Counted from the first letter of the stretch, positions 52,061 through 64,000 are shown. The stretch is 64,000 nucleotides of DNA from Myrica gale (GCA_963930655.1 OZ005605.1:1495501-1559500), one strand, 5' to 3'. A program made the numbers and translations. The notes: generated from the letters alone by a model not told the origin.

Positions 52061-54753
52061 ATTGGTAATTATTTTTATCCAATTTTAAATTGCTATTTTG
52101 AAGTTCATAAAAGTGCCGTATGTTTTAATTGTTATTTTAAAAAAAGGCACTGCAAGTTTGACAAAGAAAATGTATTTCATAATTAATAAAAGGAACTCAA
52201 ATATATCGAATAGATATTATTCAAAATACAAGGAAACAATATGCCTATTGTTCTATTGTTCAATTAGCACAAGAAACAAATTTTATGAGTACAAAAGATA
52301 AATAGCATCTGAAGCTTTGCTGACCATTACTTGATCTGCTTTCTTCTCATTTTCATCCTTTGTTTTCTTTTTCCCAGTAATTTCTCTGCGCAAGATGTTC
52401 TAATCAAATCATATATAAACACCACAACTTCCACAATTAACAGACCAGTTAAAAAATATTCATAATGCTCTAAAGTTACATATGGGTTACAGATGCAACC
52501 AGCACATGAACTGGAGAACCTAATCAAGTTATACAGGCAAGATCCTCTGTTGATGCTAAGATACCAAGCCAACTCCAAAACAAACAATCTTATCATGTAC
52601 AAGGATGGTCGAGGAAATATGTATATCACCTCAGCATTCTATACTCAAAATTACTTCGAAAAGAATTTTCAAACAATTCAATCAGTCGGCTCCCAACCTG
52701 CAAAGTGTAAGGGTGCAAAGCATCTTATTAGAAAACACACTAGTTGAGAACTACTAACCTCATCCATGTCATTACAGCATATCGTAAGAGCTTAACCTTG
52801 GCAGCCTGGTCCCAGGGTTTTGAATCATAATGTCCCTTCACTATCTGCCTTACTACTAGCAGTTTTTGCTTCTTCATCAAATTAGTGACCTTTTTTTCTT
52901 AACTGCTCTTGTTCCATGACAACAACATCAGGGTCTATCCGACCTTTTTCCTGATCTTGATCACCCTTTTTCTTTTTTGTTCTCTCCATGAACTTGTGAA
53001 TTCTAACCTAACACATTAAAGTACTAATCCATCAGTGTTCATTGCAGGACAACAAGAACAAGGCAAGGGCATGGACTGTTGCTTTGCATAGTCTAGATGA
53101 AGAGTAAAGCGTAAGCTACTTCAAAATGTTAATCCCAAAACATGACCCCCAAAATCCATATCACATTAAATGCAAAAAACTAAAGACAAAAAGACAACTA
53201 CTGATGGGAGCAACTTAGAAAAGAACATACTACCAAGTCAAATCCAGCAAAATAGTACAAGAATCATAATGCGTGATACCACAGAGCATGTCTATTGCTC
53301 GAGGTAATTGTACTCCGACAAAAAAGATAAATGTTAAAAAAGGAACTGGTATGATTAGCCCAATATGGGTCTTGAACCGAAATTGGGACTAGGCAGGAAA
53401 AAAGGAACTCCATAAATGTCCTCTCCCAGTAGATCTATAATATTTTCCAAGCCAACATAATTAAACTCTAAAATTGTCTGCGTTAGTAAAATGTTGCTCC
53501 ATGAGATTTCACAAAAACATACTGATACTTATAGGCCTCTCTCAGCCATCTTTAGTCACAAACCAAGCTGCATTAGAATAGACATTACATCCCATGTTCG
53601 TGAAGATACCTATCCGTATAAGTGCAATAATGTTACTAAAGCTAAAAAATGCAATCACTCCATTGTTTTTAAATCGACAATTGTGATAGTCACCATTCAC
53701 CAATCTACACAAAAATTCCAACTACGAACCCCACTACGTTACAAAAATTTAAAAACTACAAATATTTTTCCTTCATATTTAGTTTGCATATGCTTACTCA
53801 TCTCCCTCCAAACCAACTTCCCCGAACAACGCATCTCTTTACTCCATCCTACTAACTGCCAAAAATCATAGATTGATCAAAAATTATAAATCATAGATTG
53901 ATCAAATACTAGGGTTCTAACCAACATTACCATGAAAATACAAAGGAAAGCTTCATACCTTCAGCTCCATGGCAACTTCTGCTACTTGCCACCTATAATC
54001 AACCTACATTTTCTCTTCTTGATGGGTTTCCTGTAAAAAATTGGTTTAATGACCAAGATAGTCCCTTGGTTTTATGCCCTTTTATCGATTTGGTCCCTGA
54101 GTTTCCAATTTGGTCACATAAGTTCTTAGGTTATCCTCATTTATCGATTTTGTCCTTTTGTCCAATTCCGTCTCCTCCGTGCACAGTCAGCTAACGGTGG
54201 GCCACGTCACCACCAATAACATCGCGACACGTGTATGTTTTAAAAAAAAAAACACCTCCACCTTGGATATTCTTTAAAAAAAATATATGTTTTTATGCTA
54301 TATGAATTGTTAAGGTATTCATGGCAGTAACTAATCATTCTCCTTATAATATCTGTTAGAGATAATATCATATCAAAATTTGATATGATATGATATTAAG
54401 GTTATGACGATATCAAATCGTTATCAAAATTCAAAGTTTCAAATTTTAAATATAGGAATATTCTCATATCATGCTTTGTATTGTATCTATGAATAAAGAC
54501 TTCAACTTTGTAATGAGTATGGATTTACAATACAAACACAGCCATGTATGTCTTCTTGACCGAATCAATTAAATCTCTATCTCTCCTTACTTTTTCTCCT
54601 CTCTCCATTGTTTTTCAATTATGCATGGTTTATCAAATTCTATCAATATGGTCATTATGACTAGTAATGCTTCTCAAAAAGAATATTCTCGGACATAACA
54701 ATATTCCTTCTTGGATTAAAAGAGAGAGGATCGAGGAAGATCAACGTTGCTTA
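52061..54753. other. Intergenic or internal part of the 51755 CACTA element
   Basis: No domain is recognisable. The open frames at 52327-52629 (minus), 52493-52747 and 53491-53871 (plus) do not resemble a known family. A single-armed foldback-like block lies at about 54045-54245. Confidence 0.4.
54045..54245. repeat. Single arm of a foldback element
   Basis: 'atagtcccttggttttatgc', 'atcgatttggtccctgag', 'ccgtctcctccgt', 'cagctaacggtggg' and 'ccacgtcacc' follow in the same order as in the arms of the foldback elements, with a run of A at the inner edge. The mirror arm is absent. Confidence 0.45.
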
Positions 54754-54905
54754 TTGTACGTTGCAGCCAAAGAAAGGATAATATATGACTGTCCATGGCG
54801 TTCGGTTTTGGTACATGTCACGTATATATTGTACGTTGCTGCCAAAGAAAGGATAATATATATGACTGTCCATGGAGTTCGGTTTTGGTACATGTCACGT
54901 ACGTA
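54754..54905. repeat. Tandem duplication, two units of about 75 bp
   Basis: Units at 54754-54828 and 54829-54905 both read 'ttgtacgttgc(a/t)gccaaa', then 'tatgactgtccatgg' and 'ttcggttttggtacatgtca'. They differ at only a few positions. There is no associated gene. Confidence 0.85.
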
Positions 54906-57010
54906 TATCTCGTGCTTAATTTCCCTGTTCTTCCGTTCTGTTTTCCCCCCTTTGTCTTTCCTTCTTTCCTTTCTTTTACCGGCGATTCTTTTTGTCGACT
55001 ATTCTACGAACTGACAGGCACGGGAAACCAGTCGAGAACGAGAACAAGAAGAAAAAAGAAGAATCTATAAAGTAAAATGGTTTTAAAAAGACTTATCAAA
55101 GGACTAAGCTGCATGCTGAGGTCGATCTCATAGGGCCTTCTATTAATTATGTCACGAGCCATTATCTTTTAGGAGTTAGGCCAATGTTTGCCACGTGATG
55201 AAAAATTCTAAGGGCCCTATACTCTGGTGGGATGTTTATGAAGTGTGTTGTCGGCCAAACATTATCTTTTGGGACACTGTGTATATATATATATATAGCT
55301 CGTATAGTTTACGGCATGGGAGCCAGTACTGGTACCTCTTCGCATCCTCGAGCACATATTCCACATTCCAGATTTAGATTCTGCCTCTTGCAGACAAAAC
55401 ATCCAACTCATGATCAAGCAGTCAAGCTTGTGACTATTCATTATACGACCTTTAAAGATATATATAGTCCAAAAAGGAACAAAAAAGGAAACGCCATTAG
55501 ATGTCTTAGTCAAGAAATATAATAACATTCTAACGCCTCTGACGTAGTTGCCAATGCAAGCAGTTGAAATCGAGGCGCGAGAAATAATGAAATAGAAACT
55601 CAGTTCCTAATGTGAAAATTAATTAATGCGTCCATACATAGAGGCTTGGAGAGAATCCAACGGACCTTTAAATTTCTTTTCTTTTTCCCTTTCGAATGAG
55701 GAAGGAAATTTATTACATCCGGTTTGTGCATGTGCACTGGGATCTAACGAACATATCTCAATTGAAAGATGCATTGATCAGATTAAGAACAACAGCAAAT
55801 CTTAAACATTCAAACTGATCCCACAACTCCATTATTAATTAAATCAGACTTACTTGCAAGTGGTAACATGAATACTGTTGATTCATGCGTAAAAGTTCAT
55901 CAATTGTGGGGTTAGAACCTAAATTTTGCATTGTAAGTACCCAAATTAGCCTAAATCAAACACGAACAAGATGCCATTGGGCATGTTTGAGCCTCAATTA
56001 ATTGGGCTCAAAAGGTTTATTACTAAAAAATTCATCACATAATTTTTTTATTATTATAATATTTATTAAAAATCTTCTCTCTCTTTACTTTTTTACCAAC
56101 TCTCATAAAATTTATTTACTTTATAATATTTCCCAAATTTCAATACCTAAAATTTTCACCCTCAAACATACCCGTTAATTCATTTAATTTAGATGTGGTC
56201 GGCTCGGCTACCTACCTAGCTAGGAAAGGACATATATAATGAAATCTTTCGGGTAATTCATGCATGTCGGCCTCTTTGACAATTCTTTCACGTGATTTCT
56301 TTTTCGGTGAAGTGACCCACACCATGCATGCACTTCTTCCTCTGCTTTAATAATTGGGCGTTGATAACCTAATGTGTCGGCCGTGAGCATGCATGCGATT
56401 AGTGCAGGCATTAATTTTACATCTGTGATTTTCATTTTATGCATGCAGTTACGATGGACACTTGTCCCAATTAACTATACCCAAAAAAGAAGACATTTCT
56501 ACTAGCACTTCTCTGGTGCAGTTGTCCTTCTAAAATTTAACATCATATCAGCTCTAAAATGGTAGCTAGGTGGACGCTCACTTTATAAGCACAAAGGCAG
56601 TCAATTACAATAAAGGGTTTCACATAAAATGGGGAAAATTATTTCTAATATCCTTGTATACATTCTTCCCTTTTGATCTTACAAAACACTAAATATTATA
56701 GGGAAAAACAGCATAATTTAGATTTATGGGATTAAATTTAAGTGCCTCTTAAGTTCTAATTAATTATCTCCAACGACCCACAAGTTAAAAATATATATAT
56801 ATATATAGACGGCTGTTCGATTGGGCTATTAAACCAGATGGAAGTAAGAATAAGGTGGACTGACTGAAATGTTCCTCTAAGATAAAATTAATAAATAATA
56901 TAAATATAAATAATATTATATATATATATATATCTTAATTTCTTAGTATTTTAATAATTTTTTCTTGGACAAACATAATTCGTTTACTTTCCATCTAGTT
57001 TAACAGTTAA
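54906..57010. other. Intergenic; one MITE and (AT)n tracts
   Basis: An AT-rich MITE-like block lies at about 55979-56173, with microsatellites near 55283, 56792 and 56916. No gene is recognisable. Confidence 0.5.
55979..56173. repeat. MITE-like inverted repeat, gggcatgtttgag ends
   Basis: 'gggcatgtttgagcctc' on the left faces 'accctcaaacataccc' on the right. The interior 'tataatatttattaaaaatc' and 'cttctctctctttacttttt' is shared with the AT-rich MITEs near 30.5 kb. Confidence 0.55.
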
Positions 57011-57516
57011 CACTACAAGAAATATAGTTTTAGGTGACAAAACTTTGGGTGTTAAACCACATTTTGTCACAAAAAGTGAACTTTCCATGACAAAATATTA
57101 ATTTCGTCACCCAAAATCATCCAGGAATGCCAAAACTATCCGGACCGGTCAAAATTATGTTCAGACGTATTTCTGGTGTGACGACATACACGCGTCGCGA
57201 ATGAGTGACGATAAAAATCGTCACAAAAACAAAATCTCTTCCGGACGAACAAGAAAACCGTTCGGACTCTATGCAGGATGATAAATTTTAAATCGTCGTA
57301 ACTGAGTGACCATTAGAATCTTCACCATTTTTACAATGTCATCCGGACGCATTTTATACAAAGTCCGAACGTACATTACCTAGCGAATCATAATTGTCAG
57401 GATATAGTGACAAATTAAAAATCTTCATGGACACAAAACGCAGTCCATATGTTATAAACAACGTTCCAACGGAAAAAAGTAACAGAGTCCGGACTGTAAT
57501 AAAAAGGTCTGCATAG

Positions 57517-57993
57517 TTATGAGCGCTTCTTCCGCGAATCGTGTGGTTTCACGTTGCAAAACTTCAGACCCGTGACATCGATACCGTCAGGACCAATAAA
57601 TACAGTCCGGACGGTACACCGTCCGGACCCTTTACGTATGGTCCGGACAGTATTGTTACATGCGGACGTCCGAAAATTTAAACGACGCAGTTGATGATGG
57701 AACGCTCCAGGAGAAGTATCACCAATGTCGGGGGACAAACAGAGCGACCAACTTTGGAAAACATTTTTTAGCGGAGTTAAATGAGAGTATTCGGGCGATA
57801 GTAGAGCCGACACATTCGTTGTGCGAATAGAGCTCTGATGGAAGAGCTGAATATTATGCGGATGGAACTGTTCTCTTTGAAAGAACAATTGTCTCAGTTG
57901 TCCCAGTCTGTCCATACTGTTCCGATACAGTTCCAGACACTCATCTAACATGTAAAGGATCATTTGGCGCATATTCGTGATGCCTTCGGACAA
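57517..57993 (-). other. Open frame of 158 codons inside the CACTA element, unassigned
   Basis: The frame encodes a hydrophilic protein starting MSEGITNMRQMILYMLDE. It overlaps many TCCGGAC repeats (RTIRKGSGRCTVRT region), which suggests repeat-derived coding. On the plus strand of the same region, 'ctctttgaaagaacaattg' and neighbours read like a heptad coiled coil (LSQLSQSVHTVPIQ), a plausible piece of the element's second gene. I cannot decide between the strands. Confidence 0.3.
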
Positions 57994-58869
57994 GATATGG
58001 ACGAGTCAGAGGCAGCTCGTGATTTGGAGTAGTCTCCTGTTTATGCTTTATCATTATTATTTATTTATCTTTTAAATGACCGTTTCGACTTGTATTAGAC
58101 ATTATGATTGTATTTTTCGTTCGGTATTTGGATTATTTTTTCTATTTTATATTAATTATGTTTTTTCATTAGATTAAATTTATTACAATTTAAACGGATA
58201 ATTAGTAAAATTAAATAGGTGATTAGTACGAGTGATATGTTAATGGAACAATTATTGTAATTAGATTGTAATGGTTAGAGTAATTCAATTGCAATCACAA
58301 TTAAATTAAGTGTATGATTTAACTCGGTACTCCTTCAAAAAGTGAGGTGGAGGGATGCTGTCATGGCTGAGTTAACTCGGTTCTCCTCCAGAAAGCCTTT
58401 AAAAGCTTTCTAAAAACGTCTGAACCCATACGGTATGCGTCCAAACTCTTTCATGATGGGTCCGGACGATGTCTTGAATCGTTCGGACTCATGCCGAAGT
58501 CATTCGGTGGTATACGCTATATGTAGGTTAATTTATGTTTTATGTTCGGACGCTTGATAGTATGTCTAAGGTTATACTTCATTTTGATTGTGTCCGGAAA
58601 CTTTTCCAATGCAGTCTGGACGTGTGAATGTTAAATTTTAATAGTTTTTTTATCTTCTTTGGGTTCGGACGGTATCCAAAGCTGTTCAGACTCTTGTTAG
58701 ACTTTTAAAACGGATATGTTGGCGTTTTGGTAAAGTTCGGACGCTTGACGTAAATGTCCGGACGGTAGTGGTATTGTTCGGACGTTGTTTATATGTGTTC
58801 GGACGATGGTGGTTATTGTTCGAACGTATTTCTAACCGTGTGATCGCTAGTTTTTGCAAATTTTAAAAA

Positions 58870-59495
58870 ATGAGCAAGCTTGCACGAACCAGCGGCCAGG
58901 CTGATGACGAGCAACCTTCCGCTCGAGCTTTGACGGTGGAGCAGCATATTGCCATCATTATGTACCGCTCAATTGTTGTCAAGCGGGACATCAAGTTGAC
59001 AAATTTTTACGATCTCACATTTGAAGGTAGGACGATCTCACATTTTACGATCTCACATACATGACAACGCTCAACAAGTCATTGGCCCATACGCGCCGAG
59101 CCCTGCAAGCTGCTCGGGCTACTAGAGTTAGATGACAGGAGCAGACCTAGGTGCTTGTGGCACAATGGTCGAGTTGGATGAACGGTATGATGACGGAGCT
59201 GACTCAGCGGAAGGAGTCGGTCTTGCAGCCCACCTATGTCATGGTCAGTGATATTAGTCGTTGGCTGACGGCTTTGGAGCAGAAGGTTGAGGATATGAAC
59301 ATTGGGTGGGGGAAGGAGGTCGTTGTGCTTATGGAGGTCCTGAAAGGCGTGACAACATGTGCGGAGCTCTTTCCCTTGAGTGATATCGTTCGGACGTTAA
59401 GGTTCTTGTCCGAACTTTCTACTGTAAGCTCGAACAGTGTCGTATTATGTAAAACAAACCTTCTGAACACTAGTATATATGTTCGGGACACTTGA
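58870..59495 (+). pseudogene. CACTA-encoded protein remains
   Basis: Two frames, 58870-59064 (MSKLARTSGQADDEQPSAR) and 59151-59495 (LVAQWSSWMNGMMTELTQ), are separated by about 90 bases with a stop and a frame change. The whole stretch sits between dense TCCGGACG repeats. I do not recognise a domain; the context (inside a CACTA element, upstream of a transposase-type fragment) suggests an accessory protein. Confidence 0.4.
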
Positions 59496-60565
59496 AATTA
59501 AAGATTCAGTTCGGACGGTTGGTTTGATATCGTTCGGACGTTATTGTTTATGATCAGACATTGTCGTTTTGGTATTTCCAAAACGGTGTCGTGTAATGTA
59601 AGGTAGTGTTTGGACGGTTATGTTATGTCCGGATGCTTGTGAGTAAGATCAGACTGTGAGGTATGGAGATTTCTAAAATGGTGTTGTGAAATGTAAGTTT
59701 GCTTGCGAACGCAAAATACTACGTTCGGACTGTGTGAAATTTTAGGCGGCAACGATTCCCACTCAAAATTATACACGTAGGCGTCCGAACTACATTGAAA
59801 GCGTCCGAACGACTTGTATTCGTTAGAAAGACGAGAAATCGCAGACAGTATAGCCAAAATGTAAAAAAATTCGAAAATTTGAAATATTTGAGCAAAGGGA
59901 GAAAAGAGGAACTGCTTTTGGACGTCAATCTCATTGAAAATGGTGTGAAATGAGCAATTCATTTGGGATTTCGCATTGGATTTCATTTGAGGTTAGTAAG
60001 TTTTAAAATTTCTTTTGTTTTAGGATGAAAAACATGGATTTTAGGATATTAAATGATGTGTTTTTTCCAATTTTCAGGGTCTAAAATGATAGCAATGGAG
60101 TTTGGGGTTGGTTGTGATGTGTTTATATTGAAGTATTTGTGATTTGGGTTAATTTTGGCATGAATTTGTGGTGAAAATAGAGTTTGTGCGGTGAAGAACT
60201 GTCTTGTTCGAAAATCGCAGTCCGGACTCTATTTTTGGTTTGGACGCTTTGGGAAAACATCCGAACGGTTATATGTATTGTTCGGACATTTTGTTACGTC
60301 CGAACGATTCTTGTTGTTATGTCATGCATTCATTTAGTTGTCATAGCTCCCATTTAAGAGTTATACGAAGTTCAGATAACGCTAGCAATGTCGAGTCCTT
60401 CGCTTAGGGATATGAATGAATTATCGTCACCTACTACAACCAGTCCAATAGGCACCCAAAGTAGTCGTGCATGTAAGTACTCCGTCAATCTTTATTAAAT
60501 ATTATGACTTTTTAAAATTCTATGCTTAACTAAATTTTAAATTTATTGTTTTTCATTTGTAGCGA

Positions 60566-62061
60566 CAGGAATGAAGCCAGGATTTGTGTTTATGGAGGTC
60601 AAATATAACTTTAAATTACTTAGAAATTTTTGTCTACTCGGGTGTCGAGGTCATCTTACATGTACATTGACTAATTTCATGGCCTTCAAATTTTCATTAT
60701 AATCAAAATAAGTATAGTCAAACATATTCTAAAACTTAAAAAAGAAAAAATATATAAACTTTAACTTAATTGTTAAAGCCAAATTTTCATCAATTATGCT
60801 ATTTGAACTGGACGTCCGAGAAAAAGTCATCAATTATAATATTAGTATTAAAACGGCCGAATGCAATAAAAAATTTTAAATTTTCAGAATAAATAGCTCA
60901 TAAATTTTTGACAAAGCCACAAAATAATGTTAAATATTTTAGGGGTTAACTCATAGTTAGCCCCCTATGTTTGGGCAAAAATTAACTTAGCCCCCTATTT
61001 TTCAATCCAAAAATTTGAGACTCATAACTTTTAAAACCTATCAATCTTAGCCCCCCGTCTAAATCAGATGTTAAGTCCGACGAAAATTCATGCAAAATGA
61101 CCGAAATGACCCTCCAAAGCTAAATTTTTTTTTAAAAAAAAAAATAAATTTACGAAACAAATTAAAATAAATATATTATTGAAATAGAGTTTCAATATTT
61201 TTTATTTAAAAATTATTAATTTTTTAAAAATTATCATTTTTATTGTTAAATTAATTTTTAAATATTTTTAGTAATTTTATTTTGGAGGGGCATTTTGGTC
61301 ATTTTTCATGCTTTTCCATCTGATTTAACGTCTAATTTAGACGGGGGGCGAAGATTGATAGATTTTGAAAGTTATGAGTATCAAATTGTTGGATTGAAAA
61401 ATACGGGGCTAACTATGATTTTTGCCCAAACATAGGGGCTAACTATGAGTTTACCCCTAAATTTTATCCAAAATAACATAGACACACACAAATAATAGAT
61501 TGAGTAATAATATTTTAATTGAACAATAATAATTAAACATAATATCATTTAGAATTCTAACTTTGGGAATGTTTTTTTTGTGCAAAGCAAAAAGTTTGTT
61601 GTACTCCAAGAGTTGAGTGTAAATTTTGTTATTTTTTATATATGAGATAAAATAGATGGAGAGAGAAAAGAGGTCATTGAGAGAAAATCTGAAAAAAAAA
61701 ATCTATAGAGGTCATTGAGAGGCAGGAATTGAGAGAAAGAAAAAAATGAGAGAAAAACACTCTAAAAAAGAGTTAGGGAGAGGAATTTCGGAAAAAATGG
61801 AGAGAGGGGGAATTTTAGAAAAATGATAAACTCTTAGTATTTAAAAAAAAATTATTGGAGAGCTCACTTATAAAGTAATTATTCACTCTCATGTTTTTTT
61901 TCTCCAAAAAATTTGAGGTGGTCATTACAAAAATTACTACCAATTTTGTTCTGCATATTGAAAAAATTTGCAAAAATTTAAAATTTTGGCTATGTATGAA
62001 AAAAATTGCAAAGAGTTTGGAGGGGCCATGGCCCCCACGAGCCCCCTTAGCTTCGTCCCTG
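60566..62061. mobile_element. hAT-like non-autonomous element inside the CACTA element
   Basis: The left end caggaatgaagccagg and the right end, reading cagggacgaagctaag on the other strand, are a diverged terminal pair. The flanks share gtagcga(c) (60559-60565 and 62062-62068), 7 or 8 bases. The CAGGG-type end fits the hAT superfamily. A foldback element (60942-61457) sits in its left half, and 'ggggccatggcccccacga' lies near the right end. No transposase frame is visible. Confidence 0.7.
60942..61457. mobile_element. Mutator-like foldback element nested in the 60566-62061 element
   Basis: It starts ggggttaactcatagttagc and ends gctaactatgagtttacccc. The arms pair over about 180 bp each ('ttagccccctatttttcaat' faces 'attgaaaaatacggggctaa') around an AT-rich loop. 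The flanking 9-mers aatatttta and taaatttta match at 7 of 9 positions, so the target duplication is only suggestive. Confidence 0.75.
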
Positions 62062-62149
62062 GTAGCGACGTCCGGAATCAGACATGTTCGAGATAGTACG
62101 CGCGAGATTGCTTTACTCATGCATGTTCTGTATTTCTTTTGGTGTACAG

Positions 62150-62745
62150 AAAAATTCAGAATCTGATGAAATTAGTCATTCGTTACTTTATAAAAAGACG
62201 CATACTAATAATGATGACATGTGGACTTCAGAAGATGCACGAGAAAATTTTGTAAGTTGTAAAGTTAGATTTAATGACGCATTCGTATACGTTTTGTTTC
62301 ATATGTACTAGTTTTATCTTCTTTTCTAATTTTGTAGGAAAAAATGGAGGAGTTACAGTTGCAGCACGATCAGAGGGAAAGTCATACACCGAAGTGGAGA
62401 TCTTCGCTGAGGTGTTGGGGATGAAAATGGGTTACCTGAGATTTAGGTTGTTTAGTACAGTTTGTTGGATCATCTTCATCAGATATGGAGCAGACGATGC
62501 GAGAGCATCTGCAGATGATGGAGGAATAACAACGAAAGCAAGACGAAGAGCTGATGCAGATGATGGCGGAGCAGCAACGAAAAAAAGAGGAAGAGCACCA
62601 GAAGATGATGCAGGAGCAGCAAAGGACCCTAGTGGAATAACAAGAACGAAGGATGCAACTAATGACGGAGCATATGCGTGAGGAGATGATGGAGCATATT
62701 AGACAGTTGCAATCTCGTTCGACACCCAAACGAAAATTTGGGTAG
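62150..62745 (+). pseudogene. Ptta/En-Spm-type transposase fragment
   Basis: An exon from about 62152 reads 'SHSLLYKKTHTNNDDMWTSE', matching the 'K-T-H-K-D-G-x-W' region of plant En/Spm transposases (Pfam Transposase_24, from memory). After a plausible intron, the next part reads EKMEELQ, then, in another frame, YTEVEIFAEVLGMKMGYLR, the family's conserved 'LG-x-R-x-GYVRGLG' neighbourhood. A glutamine- and methionine-rich coiled coil follows (REHLQMMEEQQRK, MAEQQRKKEEEHQKMM) and ends PKRKFG. Frame changes and stops show it is decayed. Confidence 0.65.
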
Positions 62746-62809
62746 ATTTATGTATTTTTACTACCTTGTCAGTACTTATTGATTATTTATTTTAATATAT
62801 ATAGAGAGA

Positions 62810-62997
62810 CAGGGGGATAAAGTCAGGAATTTACTATTGAGATTTGAGAGGCCATTCAATTGCATTAAAAAACAATTTGAGAGACCAAAATGAATAAAAC
62901 TTAAAAAAAAGTTAAAGCCCCATTAAAAAACCCTAAAAATGTTTATTTTCAGCAGATTTTGGGAGATAATTGGGAGCATCCTTTGGCTTCGTCCCTA
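62810..62997. repeat. Short hAT-like repeat, same end type as 60566-62061
   Basis: 'cagggggataaagtcagg' on the left faces a right end reading agggacgaagccaaagg on the other strand, the same type as the larger element. The flanks are (AT)n, so a target duplication cannot be judged. Confidence 0.45.
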
Positions 62998-63641
62998 TAT
63001 ATATAGGAAGAAAGAAAAGATTAATACTGGTTATAATATGAGTTTGGTATGAGCCAGACATCCCGCGTGACCTAACTAAGTTTTGCCAAATTAACTAGAA
63101 TATAATGCTGGTTAGAGAGATGAATATATCAATCCTTCTGTCATATTGTATCTGTCTACTAATTATTCTTTCTCTCTTTTCAGCTGTTGGACAAAATAAG
63201 GAACAAGAAATATTGTAGAAATCGGAAACGCTTGGGTCGAAGAAGAAGAAGAAGAAAAATCATAGTTTGTTGCCTATTTCTTGATGAAAGAAAGGATAAG
63301 CACAATATATATTGAAATTAAAGATAATATAGAGAAAATTGAGATATTAATAGGAAAAACATAAATTTAAGTGATTCAATTTAAAAGATCTAGATCTAAA
63401 AATTCTAATATATGGTTGTAGTTTATATTTTGAGTCCATATAGACTACAAAGTAAATAGAAAAGTAAGCATGATAGCAATGATATTATTCTCACATTTGA
63501 ACTTGAATATGATATCTTAATACCGATATTTGCTATTTTGATAACAATAATACATGGATGAGGATCCTCTGCACTTTTCTGCTAGAAAGAGATAAATACA
63601 ACAGATGGACTCCATTGTATGGCTCATGCTATTAGAAACTT
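62998..63641. other. Intergenic
   Basis: AT-rich. 'ggatgaggatcctctgcac' at 63556-63574 resembles the outer end of the Mutator-like element at 49635-50397. No gene is seen. Confidence 0.45.
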
Positions 63642-64000
63642 GGGATAAATACACTGTGTTCCCCTTATATTTGGGATCATTTACACTTTACACCCGATGT
63701 TTTATTTTTGATACATTTGACTCATTATCTTCCACATTTTTGCAATGCGGACCCCGTACCCGATTTGGCCGTCTAAATTGGCGGATTTCATCAACACGTG
63801 AACCGGTCGACCGTTACAAAGGTAACGTGAGAGGCATGACGAGTCGGTCGACCGCTTCATGTAACGGTTGACCGGTTCACGTGTTGACGAAATCCGTCAA
63901 TTTAGACGGCCAAATCGAGTACGGGATCCAGATTGCAAAAATGTTGAAGATAATGGGTCCAATGTATCAAAAATAAAACATCGGGGTGTGAAGTGTAAAT
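63642..64000. mobile_element. Mutator-like foldback element, right end outside the window
   Basis: It begins gggataaatacactgtg. The left arm ('atgttttatttttgatacat', 'ccgtctaaattggcggattt', 'cacgtgaaccggtcgaccg') is mirrored from about 63855 on ('ggttgaccggttcacgtgtt', 'tagacggccaaatcg', 'tgtatcaaaaataaaacat'). By symmetry the end should lie about 30-40 bases past the window. The centre shares 'ggtcgaccg' units with 7631-8218. Confidence 0.75.

Larger units (their letters stand above)
57011..62745 (+). mobile_element. CACTA (En/Spm) element with nested insertions (right end not found)
   Basis: It begins cactacaagaaatatag, preceded by taa. From about 57120 to 60330 several tens of TCCGGACG, TTCGGACG and CGTCCGAAC-like units occur in both orientations, far longer than the few hundred bases of subterminal repeats usual in this family. 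A frame at 58870-59064 and another at 59151-59495 (QWSSWMNGMMTEL...) are probable remains of element genes. A Ptta/En-Spm-type transposase fragment lies at about 62150-62745. An element at 60566-62061, itself carrying 60942-61457, interrupts it just after a splice acceptor. The stated end is only where recognisable coding stops. Confidence 0.75.

Overview
The window looks like nuclear DNA of a flowering plant, probably a eudicot. It is AT-rich, with GT-AG introns, plant-only gene families and many small non-autonomous DNA transposons. I cannot name the species from the sequence. Four host genes are visible. (1) The 3' part of a plastid-type omega-3 fatty acid desaturase (FAD7/FAD8) runs from the window edge to 2055. 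(2) A two-exon gene with VARLMGL (DUF3741) and DUF4378-like regions lies at 6622-8642, with a nested pair of elements in its intron. (3) A GT-3-type trihelix transcription factor lies on the minus strand at 21383-22364. (4) A complete seven-exon calcium-dependent protein kinase, orthologous to Arabidopsis CPK13, lies at 39082-44195.

About 80 percent of the rest is intergenic and built from transposons. A PIF/Harbinger element of about 6 kb (roughly 31.6-37.7 kb) carries both expected genes, a Myb/SANT-like ORF1 and a DDE transposase. Its transposase has one in-frame stop. A CACTA (En/Spm) element starts at 57011 and probably runs past 62.7 kb. It carries several tens of copies of a TCCGGACG-like motif over about 3.2 kb, and other elements sit inside it. 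A second CACTA end lies at 51755 and a scrap at 12107.

The most striking pattern is a set of foldback elements that start GGG, end CCC and are inverted repeats along much of their length. Several are flanked by 9-bp direct repeats, as Mutator-like elements make. Clear cases are 7631-8218, 26976-27411, 30153-30332, 46695-47228 and 48364-48987. Weaker or partial ones are 2939-3170, 60942-61457, 63642-64000, 29165-29340 and 54045-54245. They share the same theme in the arms, 'ggtccctgtggt'-like units around a core with ccgttaa and gacgtgtc, but differ in sequence, as if they were long-separated lineages. The copy at 48364 reads nearly the same 133-residue ORF on both strands.

Three hAT-type elements with 8-bp flanking repeats (15634-16297, 23979-25247, 28154-28803), a Mutator-type element with a palindromic terminal repeat (49635-50397) and many 'gttcgttt'-ended MITEs complete the picture. 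The four host genes are unrelated in function and are not co-regulated as a unit. I saw no rRNA, convincing tRNA or CRISPR, and no virus-like element that I could place with confidence. All splice sites and domain calls were made by eye, with no database search.
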